This document shows, piece by piece, positions 1 through 9,020 of a stretch of 64,000 nucleotides of DNA. Within the stretch, counting starts at the first letter, position 1, and each line of letters begins with the position of its first letter. The position numbers and the translations under genes were made by a program. This DNA comes from Saprospiraceae bacterium (GTDB lineage Bacteria > Bacteroidota > Bacteroidia > Chitinophagales > Saprospiraceae), in NCBI GenBank assembly GCA_016706365.1, contig JADJJU010000001.1, positions 1-64,000 on the forward strand, read 5' to 3'. The notes below the pieces were generated by a model. It made no database searches, had not been told where the DNA came from, and worked only from the letters and a program-made list of their open reading frames with translations.

Positions 1-1815
1 AAGTAGAACTTCCAACAGTCAGATTTCGCAAGTTACTGATCATGTCTGAGTCTCCTTATCTGGCACTTGCAGCAAGTGGGGGTGCCATCTCACTTGAAAA
101 AGGAGGATTTCTAAACAATGCCTACATCAATGTGAGCCAGGCTCAACTCCTCATGCTCGCTCCGGGCAGCATAATGCTGGGACTTACCATGGAATCAGAT
201 CTCATGAGTGATTCAGAAGGTGGAGGTAAGACCGGTGGAAGTTTTGGCATCAAAGCCCGACTGGTTGAATCAGAGGATTCTCAAAGATGGGAGTATGATG
301 GAATAAAACTGACTTCACTGACAATAGATATCTCCATTGGTAAACATGTGAGAGTGAATGGAACAATTCAGGTATTTAATGATAGTATTTGGGGCAGTGG
401 TTTCAGAGGCAGCCTTGCCGGTGGTATAATCGCATCTGATGATGAGTCCACAGGAAGTAAATATAAATTCACTCTGGTGGTGAATGCCATATTTGGTGAG
501 ACGAGTGCCGGTCAGGATGCACCTTACAAGTATTGGTTCTTTGATGTGTTCATGTCTGCTGAGAAATGGGCAGTTCCGCTTTTTGCTGGAATCGAAGCCA
601 ATGGATTTGGAGGAGGCGCATACCATCACATGAAAATGGCTGGCTACAATCCCAATATATCAGGAGGCGGTGACCCGCAAAATCCATCTTCGGGTGTCAT
701 TTATGAACCTGAAAAAATGTAGCATTTGGAATCAAAGCATCCATGGCTATAAGAGATAATAGCGGATCATTCAAAGGTGGTCACATTCCAAATGGAATTC
801 GGAACAGGGCTGAGTCTCCGAAAAATCATGTTCTATGGGCAGGGGAGAATTTGTTTCGGATGACTTGTTCCCGGGTATCAGTGACAGACTTGACAAATTA
901 TCTCAAATAAAAGAAGTAGTAGATGCTGATGATCTAAGTTCCGCACAAGAAAACCAGGCTGACAAAATTACGGCAGCTGTATATCTGGAATTGAATTTCC
1001 TTGATGGATTTGTGATGCAGGGAAGCTTTGGTGCATTCATGAATGCTTCACAAGGAAGAATTGTCGGCCAGGGAAATATCGACCTCCTGATAGATCCGGG
1101 AAAGAATAAATGGCATCTGTACATTGGAGGATATTCTGATGGAACGGTGGTGGACTCTGAAGGAAAAAAGCTTCCTCCAATTAATGCCACAATAAGTTGT
1201 GGAAGTTTCAATATTACGGCAAATGTATATTTCCTGACAGGTAATGATATCCCGGGAGCACCACCCATTGACCCCTTCGTTGCGGCGTTTTTTAATATAT
1301 CTCCAAATGTAAATAATAGAGAAATTCTCAAGATCGGAGGGAGGAGCCCGGCAGCAGGAACCGGATTCGCACTGGGTGCATCTGCACATTTTGATATAAA
1401 TGCAGGTGAGGGGACCTGCAAAACCGCAGATTGGAGTGCTGCACAATGGTGGAGGCCCTGGCCCAATTTTTATAATAGTCCCACTTTTGTGCAAGTGAGT
1501 GGAGGAGTTGGATTTGATATTTCTCTTTTGAAGTATGCTCCTCAAACCGTATGTGAGCTGAGCGGAACTTCTCCTCATGGGATAAAAGGCTGGCGAGCAG
1601 GTGGTAGCCTTTGGGCATACCTGGATATCAAGCAGGGAAGGTGGAGACTATTAGGATGCTGCGCACCGATACCCCGGTTTTCTGCTGGAATATTACTTCA
1701 TGGGGACGTGCCTAATCCCTCCTACTTCCGTGCTATCCTGAAATTTTCCATCGTTGGTATCAATGTAAACCTAAATTCTAACATTGGTTCCCAGTGTGGG
1801 TCAGTTCTCAATTGA
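1..1815 (+). CDS. Large protein of unknown function, 5'-truncated by the window and frame-broken
   Basis: The reading frame is open to the left edge (in frame upstream of the ATG at 42), so the N-terminus lies outside the window. The frame runs to a stop near 720, continues in another frame over about 715-777, shifts again near 777 and near 846, and then stays open to a stop at 1815. Joined, it gives a continuous protein of about 600 residues rich in Gly, Ser, Asn and aromatic residues, with alternating beta-strand-like segments (for example FQMEFGTGLSLRKIMFYGQG). This suggests a beta-rich exported or surface protein. No signal peptide, sorting domain or known motif is visible, and I do not recognise the family. 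The first break is explained by one missing A in the A-run at 713-718, so sequencing error is more likely than decay. A fibronectin-like protein follows in the same orientation. Confidence 0.6.
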
Positions 1816-1904
1816 AACAGAAAATAAAAAAGTATGGATATAACTCAGAAATATTCTTTCTTCAAAACTTGACTCAATGGGAAGAAGTCTATAAAAGACT
1901 TCAC

Positions 1905-2066
1905 CCGCCAGTGAACTCGCCTGCCGCGCAAGCTGCCTGGAGGGAGCGACCGCAGGGAGCTGTCCCGTGGCAGACCAAAGGGCTGGGCGGGACGGAGCGA
2001 GCCTTAAGCGAGCGAACCCCGGAAGGGAGCGACCCGCAACGCAGTGGAGGGTTGCGCCCAAATAGG
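1905..2066. repeat. GC-rich structured intergenic segment with several hairpins
   Basis: This roughly 160-bp stretch is markedly richer in G+C than the surrounding AT-leaning DNA. It contains nested inverted repeats, for example CGCAAC/GTTGCG with an 11-nt loop near 2036-2057 and GGGA/TCCC around 1956-1967, plus repeated gagcga-type words. It lies between the stop at 1815 and the signal-peptide gene that starts near 2070. It can be read through as protein, but the translation (Pro/Arg/Gly-rich) does not look like a real coding region. A small non-autonomous palindromic element is the simplest reading. I cannot name its family. Confidence 0.45.
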
Positions 2067-2069
2067 CAT

Positions 2070-4103
2070 TTGAAATATATTTTGCTACTACTTTTAACGG
2101 GATTTGGTGCTGGATTAAGGGCCCAGAATGAGCCCGGTTTGATCACATTTCACAAATATCAGCATGATAGTCTCTACTTCCGATGGTCGCCCAGAAATGC
2201 ATCGGACTGGCAAAAGCATCTGAAGACGGGGTATGTCCTGCAAAAATTTGAAGGCTCAAGACTGGTCCTAGAGTCGGATCCAATAGTACCCAAATATATA
2301 TATAATCAGCCGTACTTCCACCCGCATGTGGAATATTATAGTATCATCAACAGCTTGTTTAATATCGATCAGGTCGAAGAAGAATATGTGAAGGAAACTT
2401 TTCCACCGGAACAATTCACGAAGGAGGAAGTGCTGATTTCAAGATTGGTGCTGATCAATTTTTATATTTCGAGAAATTTTGTTTTCATTTTGAAGGCTGG
2501 GATGGGGTTTGCCGATGATGATGTTAAGAAGGGCGCGAACTACAAATATGTCATCAAAGCAGTAGGGAACCCGGAACTGAGGAGTGATACCATTCACTTC
2601 AATACTGAGCGATATGTGGCGGCACCGGTAGTCCCTCTGGAAGCTGAGTGGGGAAATCGCAAAGTAAAACTGCGCTGGAATACTCTGTTCGTTCAAAGCG
2701 CATTACTATGCTTATACCCTGGAAAAATCGGAGGATGGAAATCTGTTCAGTCCCCTGGAAGATGATATAATCATTAATCCGATGGACACTTCAGAACAAA
2801 AGGTTTTTCACCAAATGGAATGGTCGGATGACTTTGAGAACAATACTGGTCTAAAGTATTATCGGCTGTATGGGCATGACTATTTTGGGCACAGGTCTGA
2901 GCTATATTCTGAAGTGAAAGGTCAGGGGCGGGATGAGATCGGCCTCTCTCCTACTATCGAGAGATCCGATCAATTATCAGGAAATCTGGTGCAGCTGAAG
3001 TGGAGCATCCCGGAGAAATTTGAGAATCTGGTGAAATCATGGAGAATCTATGTTGGGACCGGATGGGATGGCCCTTATTTGCCCGATACGCTAGGATTGC
3101 CTGCTAATACCCGTGAGATGAAATGCAGGATTCCATTTGATGCGGCTTACTTCAGAGTGGTTGCGGTGGATGAGTATGACCGGGAGTTCAGTTCCTTCCC
3201 TAGGCTCGTCATGTCACTAGATACAATCCCGCCGGCAGTGCCCACTGAAATAGAGTTCGGGATAGATAGTATGGGGGTTTTGAATCTCAATTGGAAGGCA
3301 AATCATGAGAAAGATTTTCTGGGATATAAGGTATTCTCCAGTTATGATACCTCCGCGAATTTCATCCTCAGGCACGAGTATTTCCTGGATAAGTCTGAAT
3401 TCCGCGATTCAATAGTTCTAAAAACGGAGCTAAAGTATGTGTATTACAAATTGATTTCTGTGGATGAGAGGAATAATCGTTCTGCATTTTCAGAACTGGT
3501 ACGAATCCCTATTCCGGACAAACTGGCACCTACGGAACCGCAATTTTATGAGTTTTTACCTGGAAAAGGAATGATATATCTTAAGTGGCATCCATCTCCG
3601 AGTGAAGATGTGGTGAAGCAGACATTGTATAGGAGAGCGACGGATTCAGAGCCCGGATGGCGACTGATCCGGGAATGGACATTAAGCGATATGGCATATG
3701 AATATCTTGATAAGGAAGTGAGGGCATTTGAGGATTATGCATACATTCTCAATGTAACGGATGTGAGCGGCCTGGTTTCGGAGCCAAGTACACCCGTCAT
3801 TTTGCATGCATTTCCGGATTACACTGCATTTCCATTGAACAATTTCAGCGTAGAAAGAGAAAAGGAAAAAGTGGTTAAAATCAAGTTTGAGTTTCCTCAA
3901 AAGATATTTTTAGAGTCGATGTATATAAGAATCAGACGGGTGAAAAGCCTTATCTATGGAGAGCTGTGGAGGATGTAAATCAGGAATTGCGCGACGAAGA
4001 TTTAAAGTTAGAACAAGAGTATCAATATCAAATAAAGGTGATATTTAAGGATGGCACGCAGACAGGATTTTCGGAGCTGAAAACATTGAAAGGAGGTAAT
4101 TAA
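2070..4103 (+). CDS. Exported protein with fibronectin type III-like modules (two frameshifts)
   Basis: The chosen start is the TTG at 2070, because it opens directly onto a signal peptide (LKYILLLLLTGFGAGLRAQ) and leaves the GC-rich segment outside the gene. The frame shifts near 2697 and near 3905. Reading through both gives about 675 residues ending at the TAA at 4101-4103. The body consists of repeated Ig/FN3-like beta sandwiches, with recurring 'LKWS/LNWKA' strands and 'YYRLYGHDYFG', 'YKLISVDERNNRS' and 'YAYILNVTDVSG' motifs. FN3 modules usually mediate surface binding or act as spacers. No T9SS sorting domain is seen at the C-terminus. The breaks are single-base events, consistent with the window-wide indel pattern. 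The gene may be functionally coupled to the unknown gene just upstream. Confidence 0.65.
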
Positions 4104-4123
4104 GCCACTTATTTTTATAAACT

Positions 4124-5068
4124 ATGGATGACAGAATCAACAATCCTCATGACAAGTTTTTCAAAAGTCTTTTGGAAGAAAAGACGATTGCAATTGCATT
4201 TCTTGAGGAGTTTTTACCGGGGAATGTCAAAAATCTGTTAGCCCTTGAACAATTGGCTCATTCTTCAACATCATTTATTTCACCGGAATTGGAAGAGTAT
4301 CTTGCAGATGTTGTTTTCAATGTGCCTTTGAGGAATGATGGCCCGGATAAGGAGCAATGTTATATCTCTATATTGCTGGAACATAAATCTTATATAGATC
4401 CCCAAATTGATTTCCAGATACTTCAATATCTGGGACAATCCTACAGACAGCAGATTCAAAATCGTCAAAAACTTCAGTTGGTCATTCCGTTTTTGTATTA
4501 TCACGGTAAAAAAAAGTGGCAGCAAAGATCGCTTTCTTCTTTTTTCACGGGATTACCTGATCATCTGAGTACTTATCTTCCTGCATTTAGCAAAGTGTAC
4601 ATCGATCTCAATGATCTCAATTTCCATCAAATAGATGATTTAAGGAATATTTTCGTCAGGGCTGCTCTTTCAGTTCAGAAATTAGCCAGAGAAGACAATC
4701 AGGCATTGGATTCAGTATTAAGGATTTTGAATACATTAGAGCCGGAGAATGACAGGAACTTTAGACAAGTCCTGCTTGTTTATTCTCTACAGATTACACG
4801 ATTATCAAAAGAAACTTTAAAAGCTAAAATTAAACATATGGCACCTCAGTTAAAATCAGAAATCCTCTCAACTTATGATCAAATTAAGATTGAAGGGAAA
4901 TTAGAAGGTATCATTGAAGGGAAGTTAGAAGGGAAGATTGAAGCAAAATCTGAAGTAGTTTTAAATCTTGCTGATGCCGGAATGGACGTAGATTTTATTG
5001 TCAAAGTAACCGAATTGTCCAGAGAAATTGTCGAGAAAATAATTGTGGGAAGAGGAGCTGATCACTGA
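4124..5068 (+). CDS. Rpn family PD-(D/E)XK nuclease / recombination-promoting putative transposase
   Basis: This 314-residue protein begins with 'HDKFFKSLL', typical of the Rpn/YhgA-like family (recombination-promoting nuclease, formerly 'transposase_31'). Catalytic PD-(D/E)XK residues fit D62 in 'ADVVFNV' and E86-x-K88 in 'LLEHKSY'. The family is known for DNA cleavage and RecA-independent recombination in E. coli. Here the function is inferred from family membership. The C-terminus carries a short charged repeat (IEGKLEG, IEGKLEG, KIEAKSE), as often seen in this family, where the tail varies in length by repeat number. It starts 20 bp after the preceding gene on the same strand but is probably an independent, mobile-type gene. 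Confidence 0.85.
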   Translation: MDDRINNPHDKFFKSLLEEKTIAIAFLEEFLPGNVKNLLALEQLAHSSTSFISPELEEYLADVVFNVPLRNDGPDKEQCYISILLEHKSYIDPQIDFQILQYLGQSYRQQIQNRQKLQLVIPFLYYHGKKKWQQRSLSSFFTGLPDHLSTYLPAFSKVYIDLNDLNFHQIDDLRNIFVRAALSVQKLAREDNQALDSVLRILNTLEPENDRNFRQVLLVYSLQITRLSKETLKAKIKHMAPQLKSEILSTYDQIKIEGKLEGIIEGKLEGKIEAKSEVVLNLADAGMDVDFIVKVTELSREIVEKIIVGRGADH

Positions 5069-5224
5069 ATTTTTATTAATAACACTTCTCGAGTTATTGA
5101 TCATAGCTTACTTTACATCTCAAAACCACTTTGTCAGAGAAATAAATCGGGGATGGATTTTCATTAAAATAAGCTCAAGAAAATGGGAATTTATGTTGAC
5201 CTGTTGATTTTAAATTTTTATGAA

Positions 5225-5479
5225 TTACTTTCTGTGTTTCGCAGGCTTAAAACTAAATCCTATTCCAGAAGCTGTTTCTACTTTAAACTTATATCCGTCT
5301 GCTAACTCTAACTTTTGAATACTGATAATAGCTTGAGGGTCATCACTATCCACATCAGTGGCGAATCGCTGGACCAGAATATTTGCTTCAGTCTCGCTTA
5401 ATTCTTCATAGGTGGATCCCCGTCCTTCTACGGATTCATTTTTTAGCCATAGTTGTATTTTATCCTGAGTGCTCAGCAT
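5225..5479 (-). CDS. Small hypothetical protein
   Basis: The start is placed at the ATG at 5479, giving 84 residues. A TTG 27 nt upstream is possible but unneeded. The protein is acidic and soluble, with no signal peptide or membrane segment. It begins MLSTQDKIQLWLKNES and ends in a basic KPAKHRK tail. I do not recognise a family. It stands alone, downstream of (and convergent with) the Rpn gene, with about 170 bp of gene-free DNA separating it from the response regulator. Confidence 0.5.
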   Translation of the reverse strand: MLSTQDKIQLWLKNESVEGRGSTYEELSETEANILVQRFATDVDSDDPQAIISIQKLELADGYKFKVETASGIGFSFKPAKHRK

Positions 5480-5647
5480 ATAATTCTTCTTGATTGGATT
5501 AAGCAATTTTAGTTCGTTATCAAATCAAAAAGCTCAAAAAGAGGTTTTGGATTGATAGGTTGAAATTATAAAAAGCTTTGGATACTGCCACGCGTAGAAT
5601 TACCATAAAAAACAGGTATTTCTACCTGCTGTTAATTAATTCTTTTT

Positions 5648-6094
5648 CTACTGCCGAAGGATAAAATCTTCGATTGCAGGACGTTCCAAATTTCCTCTCT
5701 CAATAATGCGGAGAACTTTAAAAATAAGTTTTTTGAGAGTGGAGAATTCTGCAGGTTTGCAAATGTAGTAATGAGCTCCATGCTGATACAACTCTTCTGC
5801 TAAATGCTCATCCACATAGGTAGAAAAAATCACGACAAACAAAGATTTCAATTGCTCATCCCGTTTGATAGCAGCCAGACAATCAAATCCGGCCTTTCTG
5901 GGAAAATTTAGATCCAGAAATAAAACATCGGGCAGATTGCCGGAAATTTCAGAAAGCAAACGCATTAGTTGTTCGCCATCATTAACAATCATGATGGAAG
6001 TGGCGATAGATAATTCTGATAAAGCATCTTTGAATAAATCGCAATCATCAAAATCATCATCAGCTAATAATATACTAATAGGTGCTACAAGCAT
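5648..6094 (-). CDS. Single-domain response regulator (CheY-like receiver)
   Basis: This 148-residue protein is only a receiver domain. The acidic pocket is D12-D14 (LLADDDFDD), the phospho-acceptor is D61 in 'LFLDLNFP', the S91/T92 position follows 'VVIF', and K113 lies in 'ICKPAEF'. There is no output domain, so it probably signals by protein contact, as in the Rcp1-like regulators that pair with hybrid histidine kinases and phytochromes in Bacteroidota. No kinase gene is adjacent, so its partner is unknown. Confidence 0.9.
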   Translation of the reverse strand: MLVAPISILLADDDFDDCDLFKDALSELSIATSIMIVNDGEQLMRLLSEISGNLPDVLFLDLNFPRKAGFDCLAAIKRDEQLKSLFVVIFSTYVDEHLAEELYQHGAHYYICKPAEFSTLKKLIFKVLRIIERGNLERPAIEDFILRQ

Positions 6095-6190
6095 CTTCCA
6101 AAGTTACAATTTATAATTTATAGATCTTATTTCTTGAAACGACACTCACATTTGGTTTCGTGCCGGACATATACAATATAATTTTGCTTC

Positions 6191-6571
6191 TCAGTCCTCA
6201 ATTAATGAAAGGATATTTCGGGCTGGATCTTTAAACCATGCTATGAATGGTTTTCTCCGCGCAGTTTTACAAATGCCTTTAGCATCCGTCCGGAGATCTC
6301 CGGTATATTGTTCAAACGTGATTCCTTTGGCTATTAATTGATCTGCTGCTTCTTCAATATTTTCTACTGCAAAATTCAAAATTGTAAAACTTGCCGCTTC
6401 ATGGTCCTTTTTTGGATAGATGAAAATTCCATTGTTCCCCTTTAAATGTAATTCCAAATATCCCATAGGATTGTCTCTTAAATCAAGACCCAGTAAATCC
6501 GCATAAAATGCTCTTGCATTAGCAATATCGTCTACCGAAAACCCGCTAAATGCCTTGCTATTTTGTAACAT
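6191..6571 (-). CDS. VOC (glyoxalase/bleomycin-resistance fold) family protein
   Basis: I place the start at the ATG at 6571 (MLQNSKAFSGFSVDDI), because upstream in-frame sequence lacks domain character. The 126-residue product matches a single VOC domain: 'FSVDDIANARAFYADLLGLDL' region, central 'GYLELHLKGNNGIFIYPKKDH', and 'FAVENIEEAADQLIAKGITF'. C-terminally, 'WFKDPARNILSLIED' is the usual final strand. Such proteins bind a divalent metal in a paired beta-alpha-beta-beta-beta fold and act as lyases, dioxygenases or antibiotic-binding proteins. The substrate cannot be told. It is monocistronic as far as the sequence shows. Confidence 0.85.
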   Translation of the reverse strand: MLQNSKAFSGFSVDDIANARAFYADLLGLDLRDNPMGYLELHLKGNNGIFIYPKKDHEAASFTILNFAVENIEEAADQLIAKGITFEQYTGDLRTDAKGICKTARRKPFIAWFKDPARNILSLIED

Positions 6572-6832
6572 AGTAAATAGTTTAAGATTGGAAACACCTG
6601 GAAATTTCGCCCCCACATTTCGATATACGAAGAAAGAATAATATTGCGAAGAGCGTAAAATGAATGTGTTGACATATTGCAATACTCCTTGTCCAATACA
6701 CGTGAAAAATCTCAAATGGACTAAAAAACAGGTAAAATTACGTGCGCGTAGTCAGCCTAAATGGATTATTTTTATTGCATAAAAAGATTTGAAAGCCATA
6801 TCTAAAATATTGAACTTTTAAAATGTCTTGAA

Positions 6833-7801
6833 ATGCGTTTAAATACCATACTATTATTTTTTTCATTTTTGACACTTGGGATAAATGCCCAGGAAAATCA
6901 AAATACTTTTGATTTGAATGTTGCATTGAACTGCAGAATGCATCTCAGCACGGCTGCAAAAAATGGCACTAATCATTTTACTCTGGGCATTTCCTTAGGT
7001 ACTGCAATTCGAAGAGATAAAATCCCGGCAGCATTATTATTACAACTTGGCATTAACCTCTACTCAAAAGGCCTTGGATCCAATATTCTGGACAATTACA
7101 GGGATCCCGATGCACCGGCTAGTAGCAGAGAATACCGGAGGAAATTTGAAATGGATATTGTAAGTACAGCTTTGTTGAACATTGAATTTGGAAATGATAT
7201 TCCCAGCGGGGACAGAATGCTCTTTCCTTTCGTGTTTTTCAACCAAATGACAGCCTACAGTATACAACCCATTCGATATTATAATGTGTTTTATGGAACC
7301 AGCTTTATCTTTAACACCTCTCACAGAAATCAACAGGTGGGCTCAGTAGGATTCAATTCTCCTCAAGTATCCTTATCCTATTCAAATGACGGAGAAATCG
7401 GAAAATTTGTGGGTGATTATAACGACAGGTTCTGGACAGGAAGCGGATACCTTAGAATAAAGCCTTACAAAAGGAATCGCAGCAATCCGGATATTAACCT
7501 TCTATCCTTCGAATACTATTACGACCGCTTTACGTATGATGTGCAGTCGGGTTACAAATTGGCGAATATCCTGCTAATTCCCAATGCTGATGATGTCAGT
7601 TTTTACAATCTGCTTTTCAACAATTCCATGACTACATTCAGGATTAATTATGGGATTTACAGTTTGGGCTACAGCATTTATGGCAAATCCAAAATCGATA
7701 TCCAAAATCTTATACATAAAACACTGGGATACCCGCTTCACCTGAAATATGCCCAACCAGAACATATGATCAGTTTTGGCTTCACTCCTACTATTAAATA
7801 A
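6833..7801 (+). CDS. Exported protein of unknown function, possible outer-membrane beta-barrel
   Basis: The N-terminus MRLNTILLFFSFLTLGINAQ is a clear Sec signal peptide ending in Ala-Gln. The remaining ~300 residues alternate aromatic and polar residues ('FRINYGIYSLGYSIYGKS', 'LLSFEYYYDRFTYDV'), with no long hydrophobic helix. It ends in a short strand 'MISFGFTPTIK'. This pattern fits a small outer-membrane barrel, but the final residue is not aromatic, so this is an inference. It is followed 5 bp later by a lipoprotein gene and then by a small cytosolic-looking gene, which suggests a three-gene operon. Confidence 0.6.
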   Translation: MRLNTILLFFSFLTLGINAQENQNTFDLNVALNCRMHLSTAAKNGTNHFTLGISLGTAIRRDKIPAALLLQLGINLYSKGLGSNILDNYRDPDAPASSREYRRKFEMDIVSTALLNIEFGNDIPSGDRMLFPFVFFNQMTAYSIQPIRYYNVFYGTSFIFNTSHRNQQVGSVGFNSPQVSLSYSNDGEIGKFVGDYNDRFWTGSGYLRIKPYKRNRSNPDINLLSFEYYYDRFTYDVQSGYKLANILLIPNADDVSFYNLLFNNSMTTFRINYGIYSLGYSIYGKSKIDIQNLIHKTLGYPLHLKYAQPEHMISFGFTPTIK

Positions 7802-7806
7802 ATATT

Positions 7807-8631
7807 ATGAATATATTAAATATGAATGCATTTCGAAGTTTGGTATGTGGATTATGTCTGGCAACACTTATGTGTGCATGCAAAACTGCTTCATTTCCAT
7901 TTATTCCGGATGACGTTTATAAACAGCATATTTCATCCCATTTTGAATCTGATATACCCTTGCTGAAAGCTTCTGAAGCCTGCTATGTATTGTATGTGTA
8001 TGCCCATGATACAATTTATGGAAAGAATAAGCTGGAAATGTTCAATCATACATCCAGCATGAATGGTAAAGAAGGGAAAGCAGTAGACAGTTTGTTTTTA
8101 TTCTTTGTCGATGATTACAGATTTTTCTATTCACGCAAGAGACCTGATTCCATCGAACTTTCAGGAGCACAACCCAAAAAGTCACGGATAGGTTTGTATA
8201 AGATATTCGAACAAGATTCTCTCGATCTAATCAATTTACTATCCACAGCCGGAACTGCAAAGGATCCCTATAATTTCACTTATGCAAACATCACTATCGA
8301 AAAAATGAAAGATGGTAATCTTAGATTTATCAGTGCAGATTATCCAGTGGAAATGGTCGACAGAGCAGGAAAAGATATGGAAGCAGGCACATTGCCTTTT
8401 GATCCATTCTCGGACAATCAGGCTGACCCTGTTGCAAATATCGAAATATACAGAGGAAAGGATTTAAGATTTGCTGCTCTGTGGATTCCCAGGATGCTTG
8501 GCACAAAGCTGACATTCAAAGGGAAGCAAATTGATTCCATTGAATATAATCTTTATTCGAGATCCTATTTTTTCATGGGGAATCTGATTGCCACAGAGCA
8601 ATTTAAAGACAGAGATAGATTTTCTTATTAA
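7807..8631 (+). CDS. Putative lipoprotein of unknown function
   Basis: The 274-residue product has a lipoprotein signal: a short hydrophobic stretch ending 'LATLMCACKTASFPF', in which a Cys in the 'LMCAC' box would be acylated. The second ATG (MNAFRSL) is an alternative start. The mature part is mixed alpha/beta with no recognised motif. Only 5 bp separate it from the preceding barrel-like gene, so the two are very likely co-transcribed and may form an envelope complex. No family recognised. Confidence 0.6.
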   Translation: MNILNMNAFRSLVCGLCLATLMCACKTASFPFIPDDVYKQHISSHFESDIPLLKASEACYVLYVYAHDTIYGKNKLEMFNHTSSMNGKEGKAVDSLFLFFVDDYRFFYSRKRPDSIELSGAQPKKSRIGLYKIFEQDSLDLINLLSTAGTAKDPYNFTYANITIEKMKDGNLRFISADYPVEMVDRAGKDMEAGTLPFDPFSDNQADPVANIEIYRGKDLRFAALWIPRMLGTKLTFKGKQIDSIEYNLYSRSYFFMGNLIATEQFKDRDRFSY

Positions 8632-8655
8632 TACTCATTATCTAAATTCTACACT

Positions 8656-8943
8656 ATGCCAGATGTTAATAAATTCTTTGTTAAACCAGTCGAAGACCCC
8701 ACAGAAGATTTTAAGTTTGGAATGATCCGGAACACAAATCAAGCCGACAGCTTTGAGTTTTCAGAGTTTGGCCTTTGTAATAACTGGGAAGTGAAGCTCC
8801 TTTCCGATGTATTGAAATACAGAGATCTGGGAGTAATGAAATGCACTATTGACGATAAATATTACAAATACTACCGTTTTGTTTTCGCACAACCTTTTGT
8901 ACCGGTAATTAATCCGATCTCCGGAGATGATGAAGAGGAATGA
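8656..8943 (+). CDS. Small hypothetical protein
   Basis: This is a 95-residue protein without a signal peptide, following the lipoprotein gene by 24 bp in the same orientation. It contains tyrosine-rich 'YYKYYRFVFAQPFVP' and an acidic end 'GDDEEE'. I do not recognise it. Its position suggests that it is the third gene of the exported-unknown cassette. Confidence 0.45.
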   Translation: MPDVNKFFVKPVEDPTEDFKFGMIRNTNQADSFEFSEFGLCNNWEVKLLSDVLKYRDLGVMKCTIDDKYYKYYRFVFAQPFVPVINPISGDDEEE

Positions 8944-9020
8944 TCTATTCGCAAAAAGGTTAGTTTAGATTATTCTTCAAATAAACCCTTTAAGAACTTA
9001 ATCAGCATTTTAGTCTACCA

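Noticed and set aside
1905..2066. N-terminal extension of the FN3 protein through the GC-rich segment
   Set aside because: The translation is low-complexity and Arg/Pro-rich, and a clear signal peptide begins right after it at 2070.
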